64,000 nt of DNA from Rhypophila decipiens (lineage: Eukaryota > Ascomycota > Sordariomycetes > Sordariales > Naviculisporaceae): the NCBI GenBank assembly GCA_033297075.1, contig MU858164.1, forward strand, positions 53,686-117,685. Direction: 5' to 3'. The notes under the pieces are model-generated. The model saw only the letters and a list, made by a program, of their open reading frames with translations. It made no database searches and had not been told where the DNA came from. The position numbers and the translations under genes are program-made. Shown here piece after piece: positions 38,275-48,217 of the stretch (its first letter is position 1; every line of letters begins with the position of its first letter).

Positions 38275-41035
38275 GATCAATCAAGGCGAGCAGCTTGGAT
38301 CCAGGCGCAGAACTTTGTACTCGAGGTCCTGCGTGGGGTGTCGAAAGATAAATACCTGCTGGTAGGTCAAGATGCGGGACAAGACCTTGGACCCTTGCTG
38401 TAGAGAAGCACTAGTGACGACAAGACCAGGAATATTGTCTTTTTTAATTTCGAGAATCGGCACCCCTTTCCATGCTGGGACACCCTTCCACGGGAGAGCT
38501 GAGCTTATCTTTTAGGAGAATGGTCCAGGACTGTATCTCGATCGTTCCGTCGTGGAGGCGGATAACGAATGAAGTGCATACCTCGGGGCATGGTTCTCAA
38601 GGGCTTGGCTGTGGCGGCCTGGCTGGGGGACGAGGGTAGCATCACGACGATCTTGGGAGCTCTCGTCCCATGCTGTCTCGGAGCCCCCTCATCAGCGCAT
38701 GCTTGCCAGCGTCAAAAGAATGCCTGGCGCGGCACCCGATTGAGCAGGTCATTTGCCAATTCCTTGCCGTGAATTGATAGAGCTGGCGCATGTCATCTCC
38801 CATACTTTCCATGCATCGGGAAATCCTTGTCGAAGACTCGAAGCGGGCGTCGAGTCAAAAATTTGGAACTCGCCTCCCCAGGGCTTAGCTTGCCTGCACA
38901 ATTTTGACACTAATAAAATCCTGGGGTGAGGAACGGGGACACGGGGAGGCTAGAGTCAAAGGAGATGGCGGGAGAAGCCGCAGAAAAAGGGACCCCCAAT
39001 ATTTCAATACTCAGACCCGTCTAGACGTTCCATTGGAGGGTTCAGCTGGAATGGCGCTGCCGGTCTTTTCCACTTTAGGACAGCCACGGCTTCCAGCAGC
39101 CAGCTGAAGCTGCACTCCCGCCCCTTGTCAAAAGCATGTCAATCTCTCCCACCCGCCCCTATCCCTATTCCGCGCGTGCCGATAGAGGGGAGCAGGGACA
39201 GGGGAGCGAACATGTACATTACTTGGGAGCTGGGGAAGCAAATATCGGGCTCTGCTGATAATGGAGAGTCTAGAGTCTAGACTTTGCTCCCATCAGCTGT
39301 TTCAAGAAATAAAGTCTAATAAAAATAATTGAGCTTGGCTTGACCAAATTCTGCAAACCTTTATCGATTTAGCTCACTCACGAGAAGGTGATCATCCGAG
39401 ATGGCTGGTTGATGTGCAGTGCAGGTCGATGAGCAGATCATCTGTGGACAGGCCTCCTCAGAAGCATGCGCACATAAAGTTCTGACATAAAGTTCTGACA
39501 AGCAATGCCCGGATCGGAAGGGTCTCTGTCGCACAACAGAGACAGCCAGCCACAGGACTGAGACACGCCAATTGGGTGACAGGCAAGTTAGATAACATGA
39601 TGCACCTGGCCGGAGTAAGTCGAAGCCCCCTTCTTATATCATCGCCGTTCGCCAATTGATGAGCTGCGAGACCCCTCAGTACAAGGGAGATCTCGAATTG
39701 GCCATAATCGTGTCGATCATGAGGGTTTCCGTCCCCGCGACCGAGGATGAACAGCTGGTGAGATGCAAGAGATGAACCTCCATTGATTTAGTAGATGATG
39801 ATTGGTTTGACTCCTTGAGGGCGCCTGCGGATAACTTCCTCGATACGGATCGCATCCCTTGGTAGGTCGGGCACTTTGCCAGATGTTGATACATGATCAT
39901 CATGTCGACCGAAGTGAATCCGGGCCGAGCAATGTTGTCATGAGAGCAGCGACCAAGAGGCCTCTATACAAATAGTTTCGTTCCGAGTCAAGATCCATCC
40001 GCTATCCCTAAATACGTTATATATTGTTTCAGCAGCTCAAGCTTTTCCTCAGCCCGTACTGCCGGTAACCTAAACTAGGTCCCGGCGACTTTTCCCCATG
40101 GGGATGGGACAAACTCTATACACCACATAACAAGGGGCTCCTTGTTCGCCCATAACCCTGCACATTGTATCGAGCCTGTCCGTGACGCAACGGCATGACA
40201 CCCAATGAAGGTCTACTAGTTTGACTTTGGCCTTCCTACTCGGCTATTTTTGCCGATGGTTGCTGAAACTTGATCAGTGATAGGCCGGAAGACAAGAACC
40301 CTGTGCTGATATCATTTTGCCGAGCTCTCACATTATGACCGCGCAGATCATGGAGGCTGGGGTCCTTGATATGCACGCATGCAAAGGATCTTATACGTAC
40401 AAGATACGGATAGACACTCACGACACTGCAGCTTGTCGGTCGCGAGATGGGATTGACAAGCCGAGATAGTAAGGATTCCCTCCAATCACGCGTGGTAGTT
40501 GGTGGTAGTATCATCGCACAGAATTGTCTCACAATACCCATGCGAATATTCGGGATTCTCAACTCTTTTGGGAAAGTGAAGCGGGAATTTCGTTGATCGT
40601 CCTGCCCAAGGAAATTCCGGACAGTCATCAGCTTGACCTACGTGCCGACTCCTGAGTTATGGACGACCTTTCAGTGCTTTCATACCTTCGGCTTCCAGAG
40701 CTTCAAGTTGTCAAAGTCGCCATTAACTCCGGCGGTGAAAATGGCAAGCCAACGGGCCATGTAGGTCTCAGTCTTGATGCACCCAATGCACGGAGGAGGC
40801 AAGGTCAAGGTTCTGACACACTCTATATACACGTGTAGGACTGATGACCAAATGGGGGTTGGTGTGGTCAACGGGTGGGTTAGGGACACTAGTGTCAAAG
40901 AGACAAGGACTAGAAATATGACTGCTTTTGCTCCCATGAGGGTGGCACTTACTCCATGTAGGAGGACCCTGCTCATGTCAAATCCAGATAGTTCATAGTA
41001 CCAAGTTGGTTCCTACATACCTACCTAATTACTCT
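38275..41035. other. Intergenic region, NLR-like gene to broken HAD gene
   Basis: 2.8 kb. It holds the promoter of the NLR-like gene and the 3' flank of the HAD pseudogene. A perfect 13 bp tandem duplication (ACATAAAGTTCTG) lies at 39472-39497. One minus-strand frame at 40680-40937, starting MGAKAVIFLVLVS, looks like a signal peptide and is listed only as a weak candidate in the findings. Nothing else is supportable. Confidence 0.55.
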
Positions 41036-41796
41036 CTAAGAGAGGCAAGCCACAATCGCAGCAATTGCCGCAAGCGTCCCCTCGGGATTCCTGACTCTCA
41101 CCGTCTTGAGCCCCAACTTAAAGGCGGGATAATCATTCCCACCTGGGAAAATAGCATCCCCAATAAACATCATCTTTTCAAGAGGAATCCCACTCTCCTT
41201 GGCTAACCTCTTCAACCCATACCCCTTATCAAGTTATCAACCCCCTTCTGCGTGATATCAATGGATGTAGCACCCCCCATGTTAATCGACATGTTCGACA
41301 GCCTCTCCCGTAGATCCTTCTGTATGATCGTGCGCTTGGCAAAGTCCGGGTCCCATGTTTCCTTTGCTTCAATGGGGGCTTGTTGGCCCAGGGCGGAGAA
41401 GGTGATTTGGCTACCTCGGTCTTCGATGCGGTTGCCCCATGTCTTCTCGGGCTTGAACCCTGTCTTCTCAAGGGCGAGATCGAACGCCTCGAGGATTTTC
41501 GCCTTGTCCGCATCGCTAAAGAGGTCAGCGCAGATTCGCTTCCACTGCTTGGTGTCATTTTGGAACGTGTAGAGCTTTGTGCCGGTGGTGGGTAGGAGCC
41601 AGAGCTTGGAGCGGTCTGCGCGGGCGGGCAGTCGGCTCGCGACTTGCTTCTCGAACTGCGGCCAGTCGCCGCCTGAAATGACGGCGACGTGGGCGACTTG
41701 TAGGAGATCCGCTACCGCCTCGGCCATGTCATCCTTGAGCGGCTGCTTGCTCGCGGCAAGGGTTCCGTCGAGGTCGAACGCGACGAGGGAAATCAT
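41036..41796 (-). pseudogene. HAD-superfamily (HAD-IIB, phosphomannomutase-like) phosphatase, frameshifted
   Basis: The frame opens with HAD motif I, FDLDGTLA (Asp8 nucleophile, Asp10 acid/base), then VAVISGGDW. It stops early at 41212 after 194 residues. The conserved end of the protein, with motif IV MFIGDAIFPGGNDYP, is intact but in another frame and ends at 41036. The cause is visible: TTATCAAG and TTATCAAC are adjacent 8-mers at 41226-41241 on the plus strand, a near-perfect tandem duplication. Without one copy the frame is continuous for 250 residues, the usual size for the family, and reads KGVDKGYG at the join, a conserved HAD-IIB cap-core sequence. The break removes the Mg2+-binding acidic residues, so the product should be inactive. 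It could be a recent null allele or, less likely, an assembly error, since it is not in a homopolymer. Confidence 0.85.
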
Positions 41797-42016
41797 TTGT
41801 CCGTTTCAGAGATTGGATGGCTAGCTGGCCGCGTTGCGATGCAATGGGGTTTGAATTGAATATCTGGTTGTGGCCGTAGTTGTCACAGTGTTGACCTGGG
41901 ATTGTGTCGTGCCGTTAGGAGTACGTTGGTACCTTCTCACTCCACCAACCAATCAGAAGCCAGCAATTCAGTCACCCAAGACTTATGGAGCGGTCAGTGT
42001 TCCGCCAATCAGCAGC

Positions 42017-42123
42017 GGCAAGATGGCCGAGCGGTCTAAGGCGCCACGTTAAGGTTTACCTTGATAACATCCACCAGGATTCCGTGGTCCGAAAGGGCGT
42101 GGGTTCGAATCCCACTCTTGTCA
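42017..42123 (+). tRNA. tRNA-Leu(AAG) with a 27 nt intron
   Basis: The cloverleaf is complete by eye. Acceptor arm GGCAAGA pairs with TCTTGTC (42116-42122), with discriminator A at 42123. The D arm is GCC/GGC, the anticodon stem CCACG/CGTGG, the anticodon AAG at 42051-42053, the variable arm TCCGAAAGGGC (long, class II as expected for Leu), and the T arm GTGGG-TTCGAAT-CCCAC. The intron at 42055-42081 starts one base after the anticodon, and its CCTT pairs with AAGG of the anticodon loop, the usual pre-tRNA anticodon-intron helix. A T-rich stretch follows immediately (42125 onward), suitable as a pol III terminator. Confidence 0.97.
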
Positions 42124-43260
42124 TTGTTTTATTATTTCTGTCCTATTCTTTCTTTTTGTCTTACTCCATCTCAACCCACCTGTTCCTCCATATTTATCAC
42201 CACTGTAATCATATTTGTACCTTTTCATGGCCCCTCTTTTTATACCTGATTTTAACCTGAATTTAGACCATCGCCCGACTGCTGCAATCCGGGCAGCGGA
42301 ACCACCTGCACACCGACCTGTGCCACATTTCGGGATGCCGAGAGTGGCGGTGTTGGAAGCCAGGGACTTGGGTCCCCATAAAAGCTGAAACACCAAAAAC
42401 TGATTCTTCAATGCACATCATCCAACCAGCTTAGCGGATTCACCATCTTTGTCTAACAGCCCAACATCCATTCTTACCCGCATTCTGTTAGCGCGCATGT
42501 AATCTCAGACATTTTAATTGAGCCTGTAGTAAGATGTGACTCCAAAAGGGCCCAATGACGAACGCTCACCCAACCAATCCGTGAGAACCACTCCGTAGGG
42601 TCCCATTGCAGAGAATGAGGATTCACGATCATCCAAAAGATCTTCCCCAGGATCCCGGAGAAAAAGTGACATGGGTCCCAACCACGACCTGGAAACCACC
42701 GCCGTTGGGAATTCCATTCCATTGATTGGCAGTGCATAACGATCATCGCCAGGCACCGGTCACATCACCACGTAATCACTCCTCATCGCCTGGCTGGTCA
42801 GTTCGGCCATGCCCTGTTTGCCTGTCGATTGACGAATCCTACGTTATGGAACGACCTTCGTCCCAATCGCATTGAAGATGGAAAAAGTTTCCTAGGTGCA
42901 ACCTGGCAAACCCACATGGAATCCTTGCTGATATGATCATCCGTCATCAGTTCCCACCTAGTAAAACACATTTTTGGTTCTTGGCTGGGTAGCTTCCGTT
43001 GCACCTTAATCATAATACTACTACCTCGCCAGACGTTCTTGATGAAAGGAACTAGTACTCGTGTATAACAAGCTCACACCATCCTTCCTGCATGTCACAG
43101 GTTCTTCTTCCATATCTTGATGTCATCTCTATTCATTCATTTCACTTCTGTTTACCATCGACGCGCATCTGGCCCGCATCGTTGATTTTGTTTCCTTCTC
43201 AATCCTTCATTTCTCCCCAACGGACAGGTGCTTGCGCCTGACTCCAAACCAAGAAACACA
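42124..43260. other. Intergenic region, tRNA to secreted six-cysteine protein
   Basis: 1.1 kb. It starts with the T-rich pol III termination tract of the tRNA and ends with a CT-rich stretch typical of a fungal promoter and 5' UTR just before the ATG at 43261. No further gene is supportable. Confidence 0.55.
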
Positions 43261-43586
43261 ATGAAGTTCTTCCAATCTTTCATCATCCTTTTCTTTCTCC
43301 AGCTTGCGGGCCTAGCTGTCAGCTTATCGATACCTGTGGACCCAAGACGATGGCAAAAGGCGATCAAGGGCTATGATATCACGACCGTACGGCCCCCCCT
43401 TTCTCGTTCTCTACGCTTGCTTGCTTCATCTAAAACACTTTGGCAAGTCCATCAGCTAACCTCTATCCCAACCCACAGTCAGTATGCCACTCCGTCTTGA
43501 ACTCGTGCCGAACGGACGCAGACTGCTGTCCGGGATTAGCATGTGTCGCCGCCGAACAGGACTTTCTTTGCACACCGAGGGGTTGA
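43261..43586 (+). CDS. Small secreted six-cysteine (knottin-like) protein
   Basis: Two exons, 43261-43386 and 43479-43586, around a 92 bp GT-AG intron. The product is 77 residues. Exon 1 encodes a clear signal peptide (MKFFQSFIILFFLQLAGLAVS) followed by a short basic segment (DPRRWQKAIKGYD). Exon 2 encodes only the cysteine module: Cys45, 52, 58, 59, 64 and 73, spacing C-x6-C-x5-CC-x4-C-x8-C, ending at a stop. This order (C, C, CC, C, C) is that of inhibitor-cystine-knot folds. The precise placement of the intron between signal peptide and module supports the model. Such proteins in fungi are apoplastic effectors, antimicrobial peptides or of unknown role, and nothing here says which. It lies 0.9 kb upstream of the SDR gene. 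It is too short and too split to be found in a single-frame ORF list. Confidence 0.75.
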
Positions 43587-44477
43587 GCACCTTTTCATGA
43601 TCTACCGGCTGCATCTGCTCTCCGTTCAGACACTGCCAGTGGGATTCTACATTTTACCAACTATACGCTGCCGTGCAGCATTCGATTCACTCTTGCTGCT
43701 TCGGCAGTATACAAACAGCCGTCTTTTTATCGGCCGTCCCGCCCGCGAGCGACGGCCGTGTCGGCACTATTTCACTTCGAACCTGTCGTTTCCAACCTTT
43801 TCTTCTTTCTTCTTTCTTTTTATGGACGGAATAGTAGGGTTCAAAGGAACTAGAATCCCAAAATCGGGCTTCGGGCGTTGGCAAGTGGATTTTATGCGTT
43901 TCAACGGTTTGGTACAAACCCGAAGGCGATATGCTGGTGAGGAAAGCGGATATATACCATGTACATACTCGGAAAGGTGGTCAAATGAGGATTGGAGACT
44001 CGGAGTAGACAAAGATACCTATACCTTCAACATACATTACAACCACCGGAGGGGGTAGATGGACTCGTCCGAAAGTCTCTCGGGAAGGTCCCAGGTGTGC
44101 GAAAATGACGTGCAGATGTCGAACCATTCGCCGGCATTCCGAGGAACTATATTTATACAGGCCTCGCCACAATGCTAGTTATATTAGCCCTACAAAAGCA
44201 GTTTATCATGGGTGCGCACCCAAAAAATCCAAGGTGCATGGTTACAGTCCGAGCTGCCAAACAGTAGTCCGAGTTGCTCTTCTTAATTTGTCAGCTGCGG
44301 AATTAATACTCCTTAACTCCTGCATGTATACCGCGTACTCCTCGCTTGGGATACGAGACCCAACCCGTGGTCTATACTTGTATAAATGGACGAGAACAGA
44401 GCCAACCGACACTACCTGAATAAATCGAACTGTTGACCTCTTTACCACGTTTACACCATCTGCGTACATAGGCAGAT
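43587..44477. other. Intergenic region upstream of the SDR gene
   Basis: 0.9 kb between the small secreted protein and the SDR ketoreductase. It contains a CT/TTCTT tract near 43801-43820 and a TATA-like ACTATATTTATAC at 44147-44159. The remaining open frames are short with no motif. Confidence 0.5.
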
Positions 44478-45443
44478 ATGGCCCCCACCAAAACAGTTGT
44501 CCTGATTTCCGGCGCCAACCGTGGCATCGGGCGTGGCCTCCTATCCATCTACCTGTCCAAACCTGACCACATTGTCATAGCAGCCAACCGAGATCCCGAT
44601 CATGCCACCTCAAGATCGCTTCTTGACCTTCCCAGCGGTGATGGATCCCGGCTCGTCATTGTCCCAGTCGATGCCACCGTCGAAACAGACGCTTCCAGGG
44701 CGATCAGGAAGCTCCACGAGGCGCGCTTCATTGACCACATTGATATCGTCATCGCTAACGCGGGAGTGGCGACTGTGTACCCCAGAGTTTCCGAGGTCAA
44801 GATCTCGGATCTGCAGGCACATCTCACGACAAATGTCCTTGGCCTAGTCTCGCTGTACCAGGCCACTTTGCCGCTGTTAAAAAAGTCTGGAAAGGGCCGT
44901 TGGGTTACCATTGGCTCGTCGGCGGGCTGCATAGAGTGAGGTGAGTGTTCACCCTTGGCTGCATCCGTTGAGGTTGACACGAACACTATGCTGACATTAC
45001 TGTGCACGATAGTCAGATGTCCATTCAAGCGTTTGGCCGAAATTGAGGTTTGTCAAAGGAATATCAACCGCTAATATGGGCCTCTGCTCCTAGAAACCAG
45101 CTCCCACTCACAAATGCTGCCTACGGGCCATCCAAGATCGCAGCACATTGGCTGACAAAAAGGATCAATGCCGAGGAGGATGACATCGCTGCCTTTGTGA
45201 TCCATCCTGGGTAAGGCAGTGCCATCTCTTTTCGTGCCCTCTATACGTGCTAATACGCGACATATCTCCAGATGGGCCCAGACAGATATGGGAAACCACG
45301 GCGCCAATGCATTCGGAATGGAAAAGGCGACAGTCACAGTTGAGGATTCCGTCACAGGGGTAGCCAAGGTCATTGACGCTTCAACCAAGGAATCACACGG
45401 AGGTAAGATGTGGGGCCATGAAGGAGAGCTGATGGCCTGGTAA
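44478..45443 (+). CDS. Short-chain dehydrogenase/reductase (NOR1-like ketoreductase)
   Basis: Three exons: 44478-44935, 45094-45210 and 45272-45443, with GT-AG introns of 158 and 61 bp. The second intron contains a TGCTAATAC branch site. The product is 248 residues, a classical SDR. The Rossmann start SGANRGIGRG binds NAD(P)H, IANAG stabilises the core, Ser147/Ser148 (GSSAG) and the YGPSK motif (Tyr163, Lys167) form the catalytic set, and HPGWAQTDMG is the usual C-terminal loop. The ENQLPLTNAAYGPSK and HPGWAQTDMG blocks resemble fungal norsolorinic acid ketoreductase relatives, which reduce polyketide ketones. It converges on the MDR gene (158 bp between stops) and sits at the left edge of the presumed cluster. 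The substrate is inferred, not seen. Confidence 0.93.
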
Positions 45444-45601
45444 ACAGAGAGGCCTGCTGGTGGAACATCCAATGTTATTACGCCGTATCCGTACCTATCT
45501 ATTTAATTGTTACGATTGAGCCCATACTGTATGTGCAGACTGCTGTGTACATGTATCACATGCCACACATGCCACACATGCTCGCATGTGACCACCGCCT
45601 C

Positions 45602-46799
45602 TCAAGCCCCGACCTTGATGACAATCTTTCCCTTTGCATGTTTGCCCGCAAGCTTCTCATATGCCTAAGAATCGAATCCGTTAGTCGGCCGTACCTCTGC
45701 TCCACTGAATACCAGAAACGAAAACCACATACCTTGACCGCATCTTCCATTGCATACTCCGAGTCAACAGGCGCCTCCTTGATAGCACCTTCATTAGCAT
45801 ACTCCACCGCCTTCCTGGCCAGTGCACCACCCGGCATCAACGCCAACAACTCAAACGGCCTCGGTGTGCCGCCCAGAATGACCGGCCTCATCTTGTACAA
45901 GATGAACGGCACAATACCCTGGCTCCTGCCGCCGACGATGGTGAGGAATCTGCCTCCTTGTTTCAGGTACTTGGGCGAGTTGGTGTAGATGACCTCATTG
46001 CCCGCACAATCGAAGATAAGATCCAGCTGCTGATCCTTGAACTTTTCTTCCAGGTATTTCTCAACCGGCGCATGGGTATCATACGGAATAACCTGTCATC
46101 GTCCACCGTCAGTCCATTTTCCTCGACACACATGCTGATACCAAAAATAAAAGTACTCACCTCATCAACCCCCAACCCCTCCACCAAAGTCTTGTTCCCC
46201 TCCGAGCAAATGGCATAAACAACCGCGCCCTTACTCTTCAAAATCTGCACCAAAAGACTTCCAACACCTCCACTAGCCCCAATAACAACCACCCTCCAAC
46301 CTTTCTCAACACGTCCTTGTTCCGCCATAAAAGAAGCCGTCTGCCCCGCAATACCCGCCAACCCAGCCGCCTGCTCCAAACTGAGTCCCCCAGAAGTCTC
46401 TCTCGGAACAAGCGAAACCATCTCTGCCGGAACAGTTACATACTCCACCAAGGCGCCCTTTCCAAAGGTAACTTGCTTCGTCGCCATGGCGCCACATACC
46501 TTCTCGCCGATTTTGAGTTCAGGGTGGCTATCTTTAACCGAAGGACCGACAGCCACGATTTCTCCCGAAAAGTCAAACCCTGGCGTGGGGTGATAGCGGA
46601 TTGGAAGCCACGAGGGGAGGACGTTCATGAAATGGAGATCTACGGGGTTGATGGCTGCGTAGAGGATCTTAACGAGGATGTCTGAGCCTGTCGGGGGCGG
46701 TTTTGGGACGGGGAGGTCGTGTTTCAGGGTGAGGGCTTTTTTTGGTTCGCCGTTGGAGGTTACCGTCCAGCCTTTCATTTTTGATGGGAGGGTCGTCAT
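45602..46799 (-). CDS. MDR-family zinc-independent alcohol dehydrogenase / quinone reductase-like
   Basis: Three exons: 46799-46161, 46092-45733 and 45664-45602, with two 68 bp GT-AG introns. The product is 353 residues. The N-terminal GroES-like domain (ILVKILYAAINPVDLHFM, PGFDFSGEIVAVG) is followed by a Rossmann domain with the nucleotide motif VVIGASGGVGSLLVQ (~170-185) and FDCAGN. The zinc-ligand cysteines of true alcohol dehydrogenases are absent, placing it with quinone reductase/enoyl reductase-like MDRs. The ATG at 46797-46799 (MTTLPSKMKGW) is chosen over an upstream in-frame start, because the intervening 44 residues are low-complexity Gln/Asn/Lys. In polyketide clusters such enzymes act as trans enoyl reductases or tailoring reductases. 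The nearby PKS has its own ER domain, so a tailoring role or no cluster role is as likely. Confidence 0.93.
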
Positions 46800-47372
46800 T
46801 TTGTGGTATCGTTGGTTGTTCTGTTGTGATGTTGCGGTGGTTCTTGTTGGAGTTTTGTTGCGTTGGATTTCTTGGCGTTGGTGATGTTTCTTTTTGTTGT
46901 TTTGGGTTTGAAGCTCGAAAACTGAAGGCAAGGGAAAAGAAGGAGCAGAGAATACGGCTAAGACAGAGACTATCGCAATGTTATAACGTTTTGCAAGTCG
47001 TCTCCTGATAACTCGAAGTTGCCGCTTTAGATATATTAGTCCGTGGTTGTTTTAACTTGCTGATAGAAGTGATGGCTGTTGTCTCCTGATTGTCAGGTGC
47101 TCCAAAATTCCAAGGCGACAAGTTATCTCCGGAGACACATCCTGAAACGTCGAGATGATACCCAATCAGAGGGTCCTGATATGTGGGTCTACAGGCCTGG
47201 CCCACCTTGGCGGCCGTCGGACAGGTACATCTGTCGCTCCGGACCGTCCGTCGGGCTGTTCGTTCGCCCACCGCGACGGCGGCCCGGAAGGTCTACTCTA
47301 GAACACAAAAGACGATTCTACAGGTAGTAACCTGGAACATGAACTTGGGCATTCATCGGCTATCTTCATATA

Positions 47373-47984
47373 CCGCTTGCTCTCACGACAACGGGTTCTG
47401 AGCTAACTGCTTCAAGGCAAGGAATGGGGTAGCGAATAGCAACATTAGCCAATCAAATAGTCAGCCCATTGCACTTCTACACCTCCTCTAGGATAAATTT
47501 TCCCTAGTGCGTTACAGCCAAGCCGCCAAATCCAAATTGGGTATTTTCACCTTGTACAATAAACAAGGGTTTAGAAACCAAATTTTCATGGGTTTTTTGT
47601 ACACATGACCTCAGCCAAATGGGGAAATCTAAGTCAAGTTCAATAGTCAATTTGACTGGCCATAGTGGGGTCAGTTTCCTGAGGTTCAGATGAATTGAGT
47701 GGGTGGTTACAGTGGAATTAGTGGGTGTTGCTTGGTGGTTTTTATTTCGCAGTCGCTTTTCTAGTATTTTCTATGTGATTGGTACATCTTTGTAAAATGG
47801 CGTCGGCGGCTGACTTTGGTTGGAAACCCATCGAATTTTGGCGGTGTTGGCCCCTGCTCATTGTAACGCGCTAGGGAAAATTAATCCCAGAGGAGGTGTA
47901 CAGCACAGCGTTATATGGTATTTGCAGCCCCACTCTTTGCCTTAAAGCAGTTGGCTCAGAACCCGTTGTCGTGAGAGCAAGCGG
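47373..47984. mobile_element. Non-autonomous DNA transposon (MITE) with long terminal inverted repeats
   Basis: The ends CCGCTTGCTCTCACGAC and its reverse complement (GTCGTGAGAGCAAGCGG) bound a 612 bp element. The outer ~59 bp of both arms are near identical. After a diverged spacer, a second matching block (ACACCTCCTCT.GGAT.AATTTTCCCTAG) lies at about 47480-47517 and its complement at 47868-47900, giving arms of roughly 130-170 bp. TA dinucleotides flank both ends (47371-47372 and 47985-47986), as expected for a Tc1/mariner or pogo/Fot-type target duplication. No transposase frame exists inside, so it depended on an enzyme encoded elsewhere. Superfamily assignment rests only on the TA flank. 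Confidence 0.85.
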
Positions 47985-48110
47985 TAATTCACATCTCTAA
48001 AACGTCAATTCTATCACTCCTTACCGACGCTCCTCACATACGAATCGCACTGGAATATGACGTCACTCCGCCCGGTCTTCAGGGGTTTGTTTGAACTTTG
48101 AAGATGAGGA

Positions 48111-48135
48111 AGGGTTAGGGTTAGGGTTAGGGTTA
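48111..48135 (+). repeat. Interstitial telomere-like repeat (TTAGGG)
   Basis: AGGG followed by three perfect TTAGGG units and TTA, i.e. about four units of the standard fungal telomere repeat. It lies ~80 bp beyond the P450 stop codon, in non-coding DNA. Confidence 0.9.
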
Positions 48136-48217
48136 AACAAACGCTGAACCATTGAACGACGCTGTCCCTCCCAACCATGATTACATATAGACAGTGATTC
48201 ATTCTTTCCGCCATGGT

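Larger units (their letters stand above)
46800..48217. other. Intergenic region carrying a transposon and telomere-like repeats
   Basis: 1.4 kb between the MDR start and the P450 stop. It contains a 612 bp inverted-repeat element (47373-47984) and a TTAGGG array (48111-48135), both listed separately. The first ~200 bp upstream of the MDR gene are T/G-rich on the plus strand. There is no protein gene. Confidence 0.6.

Noticed and set aside
41209..41241. Possible tiny intron instead of a frameshift in the HAD gene
   Set aside because: The only GT...AG pair near the break would span under 20 nt, far below any spliceosomal intron, whereas the 8 bp tandem duplication explains the shift exactly.
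48111..48135. A true chromosome end or assembly telomere
   Set aside because: Only about four TTAGGG units, with unique sequence and genes on both sides; it is interstitial.
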